Source: Verrucomicrobiota bacterium
GTDB taxonomy: Bacteria > Verrucomicrobiota > Verrucomicrobiia > Limisphaerales > JAJOIW01
Assembly (NCBI GenBank): GCA_021209225.1
Contig: JAJOIW010000240.1
Location: forward strand, 1-47,434
Length of the DNA: 47,434 nt
Direction of reading: 5' to 3'
Shown here: piece after piece, positions 28,978 through 37,962 of the stretch
Layout of the letters: the number at the start of each line of letters is the position of its first letter
How positions within the stretch are numbered: the first letter of the stretch is position 1
Notes under the pieces: model-generated
Database searches by the model: none
What the model was told of the DNA's origin: nothing
What the model saw: the letters and a program-made list of their open reading frames with translations, nothing else
Translations under genes and position numbers: made by a program

Positions 28978-30296
28978 TTTTCATTCCCTCTGCTGCACCT
29001 CCCCGCCTCAGCCGAATCGCCAATCCGGAACAGAGCAGCAACATGAAACTGAAAAATCCAATAGTCTGAATAACCCCGACGAGAGTCGACGGAGTACAGA
29101 TTGCCAGATAAACCGCATAGACGGCTGCGATGGAAACCAACAGTCCAAAATGCCGATATTCCCGCATCGCTATCAGTTGATTGATCAGAACATTTGCCAG
29201 ACATAGGGGGGTCATGCACCAGACAAACCATGGGGCCAGTCGGCAGATCCCTGAAATCCGTGCCTTCTGATCACTGTGCATCGATCCTATTGCCTCCGAA
29301 AATATACGAGGTTCCCAACTCCCATCCATCAAATTCATCCCGATCCAACCCGTGACTGTCACCACCCCACACACAACCCCTGCCATACCGACCGTCGCCA
29401 GCAAGGACGCCCGAACCACCCTCCCCGCGGAAAAGCCCGATCCCATCATCTGAACCACTTTCGGAAACATCACCTGCGCTATCGGAATCGTGAATATCAC
29501 CAACCCACGCCCGCACAGCCCCGCCGCCCCATATTGCCCAGTCAGGTCAGGCTCAAATTTCGCCCGCACCACAATCATGTCATACCCCAGAAAAAAACGT
29601 CGATGACCCCAACCCCAACGTCAACGGCATAATCCTCTTCAACCACTCCCCCCACGAAAACCCCTCACCATCCCCACTCGCCGACTTCTCCACGCGCCAC
29701 CAACACAAGCCCAATGCCCCACAAAATCCAATCAATGCCGCCCCAACAGCCCCGGAAACCCCGAATCCGCACACACCCACCAATATGCTCGCCGCGCAGA
29801 ATCTGCCAAAACCGTTGGCAATGGTGGCGTTTCCCAGCCAGAAGAATTTCTGCTGTCCCTGCAGAATGCCCATCCACACAGGCAGCCACAACTGCGGCAG
29901 GGCTGCGGTCAAGGTGAGCCAGAGTGGCCAGGTGGAGGGGGATTTGAGTTGGGAGGCGAGGAGGTTTTGGGTGATGAGGAGGGTGAAGGCGGCGAGGATC
30001 CAGATGGAGGTGATGGCTGAGAGGACGTTTTTGGCGGTGAGTGAGGTGAGGGATTTTTGGAGGGGTGTGGAATCGGAGGCGGATTGTTGGGCGAAGACGG
30101 TTTGGAGTCCGAGGGCTGGGATCATGGCGAGGTTGAGGGTTTGGAAGAGAGCGTTCATGAGGCCGTATTGATCATCATTGAGCCATCCGACGGCGACGAC
30201 CTGAACCAGGAACATGAAAGCGCCTCCGAGGGTTGTGGCGGTCATGAGCCATCCGCTGGCTTTGAGGAAGGATGGGGGTTTGGGGTTGCCGGTCAT
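28955..30296 (-). CDS. Polysaccharide flippase-like membrane protein, split by one frame break
   Basis: A multi-spanning protein of about 446 residues (MATE/MVF-type, Wzx-like). The N-terminal frame has WLMTATTLGGAFMFLVQVVAV and several helices, with LPQLWLPVWMGILQGQQKFFWLGN typical of the family. It stops after STFFSG at about 29580. Removing one A from A7 at 29591-29597 gives STFFLGYDMIVVRAKF, and the second frame goes on with YGAAGLCGRGLVIFTIPIAQVMFPKVV and more helices. The ATG at 30296 overlaps the peptidase stop as ATGA. It likely moves lipid-linked sugars for surface polysaccharide. Its coding strand changes from C-rich to G-rich within the gene, which is unusual. Confidence 0.8.
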
Positions 30297-31442
30297 GGTT
30301 GAGCGAGGAGGAATCGGGTCAGTTGAGAATGGGCGAGATGGAGGGAATTGAGGTCGATCCATTCATTTTGAGTGTGAGCCTGAGCGATATTGCCTGGGCC
30401 ATAGACGACGCATGGGGTTCCGTTGGAGCGGATGATGGCGGCATCGCAGAAGTAGCTGACCCCTAATGGGCATGTGTCCCCGGTGAAATGCATGAGGGAT
30501 TGAACGAAGGGGTTGTGTGGGTCGGTTTCCATAGGGGGACAGTCCACTCCTTTGGAATCGGCGAAATCGAGGTGGAGACCGGCTGAGAGGGCGAGCTGAG
30601 ACATTTCCTGTTGGAAGGACTGAGCGGATTCGCCTGGGAGAGTCCGGCGATCGACATCAATGGAGCATAAGTCTGGCACGATATTGTTCTGGAGGCCGCC
30701 GGAGATGCGGCCAATATTGAGGGTGGGGTGTCCGAGCAGGGGATGGGAACGGCTTTGCAAAATGGTCTGGTAATCGTTTCTGAGGAGGTGGATGAAGTCG
30801 GCCATTTTATGAATGGCATTGACACCTAATTGAGGGGTGGCGCCGTGGGCAGCCTGGCCGTGCAGGGTCATTTTCATCCAGAGGTTGCCTTTGTGGGCTG
30901 TGACGCAGTGGCAATCGGTGGGTTCGCCGATAATGGCCAGGCTTAAAGGTGGCAGGTGGGATGCGAGAGCGCGGGATCCGAGTTGTTGGCATTCCTCATC
31001 GACCAGACCGACGAAAAGGACATCCGTTTCAGCGAGTCCCCGGGTGGTGCTGGCGACATCGGCAATGGCCTGGAACATGGCGGCGACGACTGCCCTTGGT
31101 ATCGCAGGCGCCGCGGCCGTAAAGTTTTCCATCGCGGATTTCCGGTTGGAGTTGCCAGGATTCGGAGACGCTCACCGTATCCAGATGAGGCATCAATCCA
31201 ATGGTATGGCGGGCGGGCTGCTGTCGTGCGGGAAGGGAAATCAGAACGTTCTGGCGCCCCTGCGCCACATCCTGAAATTCGACATATAACCCCAGATTTC
31301 TGGCTTTTTCTGCCAGAAATTCCACCATTCGGGACTCTCCGGACTGCGAGGATTCCAAGGCATGGAAAGCTGGGTTGATGCTGGGGATGGCGACCAGGTC
31401 GCAAAGAAGTTGTGTCAGGGAATCCGGGTTGAGAGCACTCAC
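30293..31442 (-). CDS. M20-family metallopeptidase (ArgE/DapE type), split by one frame break
   Basis: A two-zinc amidohydrolase of about 382 residues. The first frame has LCDLVAIPSINPAF, GLMPHLDTVSV with metal ligand His-86 and Asp-88, and LYGRGACDTK with the bridging Asp. It is out of frame after that. Removing one G from GGG at 31093-31095 on the coding strand gives CDTKAVVAAMFQAI, and the second frame has DVLFVGLVDEECQQLGSRAL with the catalytic Glu, IIGEPTD, MTLHGQAAHGATP, GGLQNNIVPD and AHTQNEW with the last His. The start is GTG at 31442. The type matches acetylornithine deacetylase or succinyl-diaminopimelate desuccinylase; the substrate is not decided. Confidence 0.85.
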
Positions 31443-31566
31443 GATTCCGGAAGTTATTCACGGACCGAGGATTTGTCGAGACGCGCCAAACAGAAAATGT
31501 CGATGATTGAGGGATTGAATGTGGCAAATTGATGTCTTTTGAATCGGATGGGATGCGTGGTTGAGT

Positions 31567-31575
31567 TGTGAATAA
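31567..31575 (-). promoter_or_regulatory. DnaA box
   Basis: The minus strand reads TTATTCACA, a full match to the DnaA consensus TTATNCACA, 312 bases upstream of dnaA. Confidence 0.5.
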
Positions 31576-31820
31576 CAAGCGGATAAAACTGTAACAGGTT
31601 TGGCTTTGCACAATGGATCACAATCCTTAATACTCCTCATTGCTCAGCGGGCCAAGCGACGGTGGTGGCAACTCGAAGTCACCTAAGTTGCTGAACCTCA
31701 ATCAATCAATACAGAGACAGATCGGTCAGCTTTGGCTCCCATTCATCACGCGGGTTCTTGTCGTTTCAGCTCGACGAGCACTCTGGCTTATCGGGACATT
31801 TCTGGCAATCAGGGTGGCAT

Positions 31821-31837
31821 GGTGTGAATATCACACC
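31821..31837. promoter_or_regulatory. Dyad element upstream of dnaA
   Basis: GGTGTGA and TCACACC form a perfect seven-base dyad with a three-base centre, 49 bases upstream of the dnaA start. It contains a DnaA-box-like nine-mer with one mismatch. It could be an operator for dnaA; the regulator is unknown. Confidence 0.4.
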
Positions 31838-31886
31838 TCCGCTTTCGCATCGATTATTACGGACAGGTTACAGGGATTTGAATTTA

Positions 31887-33427
31887 ATGCACGATACCAC
31901 AGAAACAGCATGGTCGCGAACGCAGCAGAAGCTTAAGAATCTTCTCAATGAGGAGATCTATGGCATGTGGTTTGCGCCGATTCGACTCGTAGAGTATTCC
32001 GGAGACACCATTATTTTGGGGATCCCCAACAATTTTTTGAAGATTGGCTGCGGGACAATTATTTTGGGTTGTTGACGGATGCGGTTGGTCACACCTTTGG
32101 GAAATTCAAACAGATTGAATTTCGGGTTGTGGGAGCCACTGAGGTTCAGGAATCCGATGCGGTGGGAGGCACAGGCAACAGCAGTTGGCCCGAGGGGGCT
32201 GGGTCCTCGGAATTGGGAGAAAGGGAAGGTGGGGAAGAGAGTGGTGAGGCCAGGGTGCCATCGACGATTGAAATGCGGGATAAAAAGGGTCAGGAAACAA
32301 AGCGCTTTGGCTCTCCGGTCGCGCATTCCAGTCGTAACGGTGGAACGGCATCGTCCTCAGCAAACGGGTATGCAGGAAGGAAGCCGCAGGCGCGCGAGAG
32401 TTTACCCTCGACATTCAATCCGCAGTATACCTTTGAGAATTTTGTTGTGGGTGAGAATAATGCCCATGCCCATGCGGCGGCGAAGGCGGTGGCAAGCAGT
32501 CCGGGACAATCGTTTAACCCATTATTTTTGTATGGTGGGGTGGGATTGGGAAAGACTCATTTACTTCAGGCTGTGGGTCAGGAGGTGTATTCAGCCAGTG
32601 AGCGCAATCGGGTGACCTATGTGTCCTGCGAGATGTTCACCAATGAGTATATCGGTGCTCTGCAGAACAACGAGCTGCCCCGTTTCCGCAAGAAATACCG
32701 CCAGCTGGATTTGCTGCTGATCGATGATATCCAGTTCCTGCTTGGCAAGGAGCGTATTCAGGAGGAGTTTTTTCACACCTTCAATTCGCTGCATGAATGC
32801 CGAAAGCAGATTGTGCTGACCTCGGATCGTCCACCCAATGAATTGAAGGATCTTGAACAGCGGTTGATTTCGAGGTTTGAGTGGGGACTGACCGTGGATG
32901 TTCAGCCACCCGATGTGGAGACCCGGTTGGCTATTCTGAAAAATAAAGCCCGCAGCTACGAGAAGGAGGTGCCGGAAGAGATTTTTTTATTCCTGGCGGA
33001 AAGGATCAAGACAAACATACGTCGGCTTGAAGGGGCGCTCGTGCGTTTGGTTTCATTGGCGAGTCTGACCGGGAAACCTTTGACTGTGCCTGTGGCGGAG
33101 AAAGTATTGAGTGAGATTCTTCAGGAGGAACAGAGGCAGGTTGTGAGTGTGAAGTTGATCCAGAAGGTGGTTGCTGAGCATTTTGAAATTCGGCTGGAAG
33201 ATATGAAAAGTCGCCGGCGTCCGGAGAATATCGCCTTTCCGAGGCAAGTTGCGATGTTTCTGACTCGTGAAATGACGGAATTGTCCTTGAGTGCCATAGG
33301 TGAAGAGTTTGGTGGACGCGACCATGGAACCGTTCTGCATGCCCATCGACTGGTCAAGGACCGCATGGAAATCGATTCCAAAACCCGCGAGACGACCAAC
33401 TATCTGATGAAGATCATCAGTCGGTAA
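31887..33427 (+). CDS. dnaA: Chromosomal replication initiator protein DnaA, split by one frame break
   Basis: It melts the replication origin. The N-terminal frame from ATG 31887 gives domain I ([21 protein letters not shown], then [14 protein letters not shown]) and then runs out of frame. The T run at 32033-32038 has six T where seven would give [16 protein letters not shown] and the frame of the rest. Domain III has [15 protein letters not shown] (Walker A) and [12 protein letters not shown] (Walker B). Domain IV has [14 protein letters not shown], the DnaA-box-binding signature. A disordered linker (about residues 90-160) follows domain I. The whole is about 513 residues. The broken frame in an essential gene points to a read error. 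Confidence 0.92.
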
Positions 33428-33432
33428 AACCG

Positions 33433-34227
33433 GTGAAAAGTTATCTGGACTTGTTGGAGCGGGTGCTGGAACAAGGGACCCGCAAGGTGGACCGGACCGG
33501 TGTCGGCACACTCAGCCTTTTTGGTGCCCAGATGCGATTTGATCTCGCGGATGGTTTTCCGCTGGTCACAACCAAGAAAGTGCACCTGAAGTCTGTGATA
33601 TACGAATTGCTCTGGTTTCTGCGGGGGGACACGAATATCCGATGGCTTCAGGAAAACGGAGTGACCATCTGGAACGAGTGGGCGGATGAGCAGGGGAATC
33701 TCGGGCCTGTGTATGGGCAGCAGTGGACTGGCTGGCGGACTGCGAATGGTGAATGCATTCATCAACTGGATCAGGTCGTGCGGGACATCTGCACCCATCC
33801 GGATAGTCGTCGACTGATTGTAAGTGCCTGGAATGTCGGGGAAATTCCGCAGATGGCATTGCCTCCATGCCACACCTTATTTCAGTTTTATGTATGTGAA
33901 GGGCGCCTGAGCTGTCAGCTCTACCAAAGGAGTGCGGACATGTTTCTTGGAGTCCCGTTCAATATTGCCAGTTATGCCCTGCTCACCATGATGGTGGCTC
34001 AGGTATGTGGGCTTAAGCCAGGCGAGTTCATACACACATTCGGAGATTACCATATCTACACCAACCACCTGGACCAGGTGAAGCTTCAGTTGTCCCGGCA
34101 GCCGCGGGCCTTGCCCACCATGTGGATCAATCCTGATGTGCGTCAACTCAGCATGTTTCAATATGAGGATTTCCGATTGGTAAATTATGATCCCCATCCG
34201 GCGATCAAAGCGCCGGTGGCGGTCTGA
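33433..34227 (+). CDS. thyA: Thymidylate synthase
   Basis: It makes dTMP from dUMP with methylenetetrahydrofolate. The 264-residue protein matches the ThyA length and numbering exactly: [37 protein letters not shown], the catalytic cysteine in [13 protein letters not shown] at residue 146, [19 protein letters not shown] and [10 protein letters not shown]. It starts at GTG, 5 bases after the dnaA stop, and is followed by folA; these three lie in one operon-like series. ThyA and FolA work in one cycle, as ThyA oxidises the folate that FolA reduces again. Confidence 0.96.
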   Translation: MKSYLDLLERVLEQGTRKVDRTGVGTLSLFGAQMRFDLADGFPLVTTKKVHLKSVIYELLWFLRGDTNIRWLQENGVTIWNEWADEQGNLGPVYGQQWTGWRTANGECIHQLDQVVRDICTHPDSRRLIVSAWNVGEIPQMALPPCHTLFQFYVCEGRLSCQLYQRSADMFLGVPFNIASYALLTMMVAQVCGLKPGEFIHTFGDYHIYTNHLDQVKLQLSRQPRALPTMWINPDVRQLSMFQYEDFRLVNYDPHPAIKAPVAV

Positions 34228-34246
34228 TGCGAGGTCCATTTCCAGC

Positions 34247-34759
34247 ATGAAGCCCCATCCCGAGAAAGCATCAGCATTTCCATTTATCGCCATTGCGGCT
34301 ATGGCTGAGAATAGAGTGATTGGAAAAGCTGGCTCGATCCCATGGCACCTCCCGGAGGACTTCCGCTGGTTTCGGAAGATGACAACTGGGAAAATCATTA
34401 TTATGGGGAGAAAGACATTTGAATCCATCGGAACCCCCCTGCCGGGACGGACGACCTGGGTTCTCACCCGACAACCCATCCACGTGCCGGGCGTAGAGGT
34501 TTTTCATTCATTGTCGGAACTTATTGCCCGGATTCCCGACAATCTGGCCGCTCAGCCGGTCATTTGTGGTGGGGCAGAGATCTATCAGCAAACCCTCCAT
34601 CTCTGTTCCGATATTTACCTCACCATTGTCAATACCACGATCCCCGGGGGGGACACTTTCTTTCCTGAGATTAATGAATCCTTTGAATCAGCCGAAATTA
34701 TCATGGACCGCAGCGATTTCCGGGTTGTCCATTTTAAAAACAGACTCTATAGTGAATGA
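34247..34759 (+). CDS. folA: Dihydrofolate reductase
   Basis: It reduces dihydrofolate to tetrahydrofolate with NADPH. The 170-residue protein has IAAMAENRVIGKAGSIPWHLPEDFRWFRKMT, with the catalytic acid at Glu-37, then IIMGRKTFESIG (NADPH binding) and VICGGAEIYQQTL. Its N-terminal extension of about 12 residues is longer than usual. The ATG at 34247 is chosen since no other start keeps the frame; it lies 19 bases after the thyA stop. It regenerates the folate that ThyA uses. Confidence 0.93.
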   Translation: MKPHPEKASAFPFIAIAAMAENRVIGKAGSIPWHLPEDFRWFRKMTTGKIIIMGRKTFESIGTPLPGRTTWVLTRQPIHVPGVEVFHSLSELIARIPDNLAAQPVICGGAEIYQQTLHLCSDIYLTIVNTTIPGGDTFFPEINESFESAEIIMDRSDFRVVHFKNRLYSE

Positions 34760-34833
34760 AGTCTTTGGTTTTTGCAGGATTTCGGTTTGACCAGCGTTCA
34801 AATTGGTAGGAGCTTTGTTCCTACTCACTCGAT

Positions 34834-35694
34834 ATGGATAGTTCAACTCCAGATGCATACGTCTATTGCTTCGGGGTGGGCGACGGCTGGCCGAATAAAG
34901 AGCGAAACCATTCATCGTTTCTTTATCGCCTTGAGGTGAACCCGATCCTTGTGGATTGTGGTGAGCCGCTCAGTCGCACCTACCTCAATGCAGGGTTTTC
35001 GTATGACGAATTCGATGCCATACTGCTCTCCCATTTTCATGGGGATCATTTTGGTGGATTTCTCATGTTTCTCCAAGGTCTGTGGCTGCGGGAAAGACGC
35101 AAGAATCTCAAGGTTTATATGCCCTCGGATGGGATTGCGGTGGTTGAGAACCTGATTCAGGTTGCCTGTCTGTTCAAGGAGCTGATGCCTTTCAAGCTGG
35201 AGTTTGTGCCGATCCGGGACCGCGAGGAGTTCACGATTGGGGCCCATACCATCACCCCGGTGCGAACCACACATTTAAACTCACTGAGGGACCAGTTTCA
35301 CCATTTGTATCCGTTGAGGTTTGACTGCTTTGCCTTTGGCATACGCAGCAAGCATCGTTATATAGTGCACAGTTCAGATATCGGGGCTCCGGAGGATCTG
35401 ATTCCTTTGTTGAACCGGCCTGTTGATTTCATGATGTGTGAGTTAGCGCATTTCAACCCGGCAAAGCTCTTTGAAATGTTGAGTCGGTATCCAATTGGGC
35501 AACTGCGACTGACTCATCTGCCTCCTTTTCTTTGGGAAAATTCGCAGGAGGTCATTGATTTAGGACAAAAGTTGTGCCCGGGCTTGAATTTTTCGATTGC
35601 CGAGGAGTGTTGTGCATTGGAATTGCCCGGCGACAAAAGTGTGATGCTTTCCCAGTCACTCGATATTTCCAAGATGTCCTCATCCCGTCGATAG
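34834..35694 (+). CDS. Metallo-beta-lactamase-fold hydrolase (RNase Z-like)
   Basis: A two-metal hydrolase of 286 residues. The metal motif HFHGDH is at residues 67-72, preceded by VDCGEPLSRTY (Asp-41) and followed by TTHLNSLRD and VHSSDIG with the bridging Asp. The domain order matches the RNase Z/beta-lactamase group, but the RNase Z exosite is not clear. Its substrate is unknown. It lies 74 bases after folA on the same strand and one base from the convergent Rieske gene. Confidence 0.78.
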   Translation: MDSSTPDAYVYCFGVGDGWPNKERNHSSFLYRLEVNPILVDCGEPLSRTYLNAGFSYDEFDAILLSHFHGDHFGGFLMFLQGLWLRERRKNLKVYMPSDGIAVVENLIQVACLFKELMPFKLEFVPIRDREEFTIGAHTITPVRTTHLNSLRDQFHHLYPLRFDCFAFGIRSKHRYIVHSSDIGAPEDLIPLLNRPVDFMMCELAHFNPAKLFEMLSRYPIGQLRLTHLPPFLWENSQEVIDLGQKLCPGLNFSIAEECCALELPGDKSVMLSQSLDISKMSSSRR

Positions 35695-35695
35695 G

Positions 35696-36043
35696 TTATT
35701 CCGGCTCACTGTCTGGCATTTTATCTTTTGGTTCGAGGCTGACCCAGATGGAGTCACCTGATTCGACAACTTCAAAAGAATCCACATGCCAGATGGATCC
35801 GGTCACGCATCTTCCGTCCATTCCTTTAAATCCCCATTGATGCCATGGGCAGTAAATGACTTCATGCAGGATGGTTCCTTCGCTCAATGAGGCACCCGCA
35901 TGTGGGCAAAAGTCGTCAATGCAGAATAAGCGCTTGGAATGGAAGTCACGGAAGATGGCGCGGCGGTTTCCCTGGATCCGGATGACCATCCCTTTGCCAG
36001 GCTCCAAATCGCTCGAGTGGGCCACCATTTCAAATCCATGCAT
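35696..36043 (-). CDS. Rieske [2Fe-2S] ferredoxin-like protein
   Basis: A 115-residue single-domain Rieske protein. The cluster ligands are C46-P-H48 (CPHAGASLSEG) and C65-P-W-H68 (CPWHQWGFKGMDG), spaced as in nitrite reductase small subunits and dioxygenase ferredoxins. The VTGSIWHVDSFEVVESGD strand follows. No oxygenase or reductase gene is near, so it could serve an unlinked partner. It is single on its strand. Confidence 0.88.
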   Translation of the reverse strand: MHGFEMVAHSSDLEPGKGMVIRIQGNRRAIFRDFHSKRLFCIDDFCPHAGASLSEGTILHEVIYCPWHQWGFKGMDGRCVTGSIWHVDSFEVVESGDSIWVSLEPKDKMPDSEPE

Positions 36044-36222
36044 AGTGGTTGAAGTTTAGGAGTGCGATTGAACCTGATCCACAACATTTCCGCGGTGATT
36101 TCATTGGATTGGTCAGATATTTTTCTTGCCAGATTGGAGGAAACGGGAATGATTTGGGTCCATATTGATCGGGCTGCGGGAGCATGTGCCGGACGTTGTG
36201 GCTGAGAAGCAGCGAGAGGATG

Positions 36223-36579
36223 ATGGAGATATTTAAAAAGTTTTCGTTTGATGCGGCGCATTATTTGCCGACTGTTCCGGAGGATCATAAGTGCCGTCGA
36301 TTGCATGGGCACACCTTTTCAGTGACGGTGTGGGTGGCGGGTGAGGTGGACCCAACCATCGGATGGGTTGTGGATTTTGCCGAAATCAAACAGGCATTCG
36401 CCCCATTGATGCAACGGCTTGACCACCGGCTTCTCAATGAAATTCCCGGACTGGAAGTTCCCACAAGCGAAAATATTGCCATCTACCTCTGGCGGGAAAT
36501 AAAACCGCAGTTGCCAGGGCTTTCCCGGATCATGGTCCAGGAAAATGAATCCTGTGGAGCCGTCTATTCCGGGGATTAA
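36223..36579 (+). CDS. queD: 6-carboxytetrahydropterin synthase (QueD/PTPS family)
   Basis: It converts dihydroneopterin triphosphate to 6-carboxytetrahydropterin for queuosine, or a related pterin. The 118-residue protein has FSFDAAHYLP with zinc ligand His-13, then HKCRRLHGHTFSV with the catalytic Cys-24 and zinc ligands His-28 and His-30. WVVDFAEIKQ and LDHRLLNEI follow, then VPTSENIAIYLW and VQENESCGAVY. The start is ATG 36223 or 36220. The end overlaps the convergent glycosyltransferase by four bases. No other que gene is in the window. Confidence 0.88.
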   Translation: MEIFKKFSFDAAHYLPTVPEDHKCRRLHGHTFSVTVWVAGEVDPTIGWVVDFAEIKQAFAPLMQRLDHRLLNEIPGLEVPTSENIAIYLWREIKPQLPGLSRIMVQENESCGAVYSGD

Positions 36580-37763
36580 ATCCTCAATTTCACTGGTTTA
36601 GTCGGGGTTGAACTGAGACTGGATTTTTTTTCCAGAGCAGCCTCATAAGATTGCAGTGTTTGGATGGCAAATTTGTCCCAGTGAAAATCGAGAGCCCTTT
36701 TGGCAGCCCAGCCGGATGCCTCGGTGAGATCCGATTGGTTTTGAAGCCAGTGAATGAGAACATTGGCCAAACTTTTCCAGTCACCCCTTTGGACCTGCAT
36801 ATCCTGTCGAAGCAGCATGGATGGTCCTGGAACGGAGTAGGCAGCGACGGGAATACCAGCCGCCATCATTTCCAATACCCCAAATCCGAAACTCTCCAAA
36901 TGTGAGGGGAAAAAACCAACCGTCGTGCCTTTCAGAAGATCCAGGATCGACTCAGGTGAGAATTCCGGGACCACTTCCAACAACCTGTGCATCGAAGAGG
37001 GAAATTTCGCATACACTTCTTCCGCAGTTTTAAATTGGCCTTTGGTGCCAAGCAAACGGAACCTGACATGGGGGATGACTTTGGAGATGTATCGAACCAG
37101 ATGAGGCATCTCGACAGCTCCTTTGCGTTCATCAAATGTTCCAAGGAAGGTGATGACTGGAGATCGCGCACATCCCGGGCGAACCGCCTGGAGTTGAGCA
37201 AGACGTTCATCAGTCAGTCCATGAGGAATGACAAGTATCTTTTGACCATCAATTCCGTATTCCTCCAATCGAGCCTTATCATCCGGGTTTGGAACATTAA
37301 CCACATCAGCCTCCTCGCATGTCTTTTGCGCCGACTCGAACCGCCGCATTAAGATTTTGCGCCTGCCCGAGGATTTCACCAGCTCGCCAACCCATCGGCG
37401 CAGATTGGGGAACTTCGGAAAGTCGACATGCACCAAATGGTGGGTCAACAAACACGAACGCGCCACCTTCAGCTTGTCCGGCACTACGGCATCCGACGAA
37501 TATGGAAGAAATGTGTGATCAAAATCCACAACATCAAAGTCCCGCTGATTCTCCCTCATGAATGCACTCAATGCGGCTGGAAAATGTATCACTTTTTCCC
37601 CATCCGCCATCGCACCCAGTCCCTTTGGACCGCCTAATTCATCCGGAGAGACAAGGCGGCAGTCAGCTCCATTTCTCTGAAGAGCTTCAAATGTTTCGAT
37701 ATACAACTTTGATGTGCCGAGTTTTTTACTCAGGATTGTCGGGCAGCATAAGAAAATTCTCAT
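36576..37763 (-). CDS. Glycosyltransferase family 4 protein
   Basis: An intact 395-residue GT-B glycosyltransferase. It has VIPHGLTDERLAQLQ, VITFLGTFDERKGAVEMPHLVRYI at the domain start, FRLLGTKGQ, and the donor-binding FFPSHLESFGFGVLEMMAAGIPVAAYSVPG (E-x7-E type). An LLTHHLVHVDFPKF block is in the acceptor half. No signal or membrane helix is seen. It is alone on its strand; donor and acceptor are unknown. Confidence 0.85.
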   Translation of the reverse strand: MRIFLCCPTILSKKLGTSKLYIETFEALQRNGADCRLVSPDELGGPKGLGAMADGEKVIHFPAALSAFMRENQRDFDVVDFDHTFLPYSSDAVVPDKLKVARSCLLTHHLVHVDFPKFPNLRRWVGELVKSSGRRKILMRRFESAQKTCEEADVVNVPNPDDKARLEEYGIDGQKILVIPHGLTDERLAQLQAVRPGCARSPVITFLGTFDERKGAVEMPHLVRYISKVIPHVRFRLLGTKGQFKTAEEVYAKFPSSMHRLLEVVPEFSPESILDLLKGTTVGFFPSHLESFGFGVLEMMAAGIPVAAYSVPGPSMLLRQDMQVQRGDWKSLANVLIHWLQNQSDLTEASGWAAKRALDFHWDKFAIQTLQSYEAALEKKSSLSSTPTKPVKLRI

Positions 37764-37962
37764 GAATGGATGTGATTGACCCCGGTTTTTTTGTTTCAGT
37801 AGAAATGGTCAGGTTGCCACTGTGAGCTTCCTGAGTCATTCGGCATATCATTACAGCTACTTGAGCCCGTGCCGGAATAGATCCCGGATTTTCAGGACGT
37901 GTGCACGTTTCCATGAAATCGTCCGCGGGTCAAGGGAACTGGATTGGGGAAGTGATGAACTT

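Larger units (their letters stand above)
31443..31886. other. Candidate replication origin and dnaA promoter region
   Basis: This 444-base stretch has no convincing gene. It lies directly upstream of dnaA. It holds a DnaA-box match on the minus strand at 31567-31575 (TTATTCACA), a near match on the plus strand at 31454-31462 (TTATTCACG) and a near match on the minus strand at 31823-31831 (ATATTCACA). A weak promoter-like pair (TTGAGT at 31561, TAAAAC at 31584) overlaps the perfect box. The box number is modest and the AT-rich unwinding element is not clear. Confidence 0.45.

Noticed and set aside
31821-31837. The dyad as a CRP/FNR site
   Set aside because: The half-sites look like TGTGA/TCACA but the spacer is three bases, not six or four, so the known regulators would not fit.
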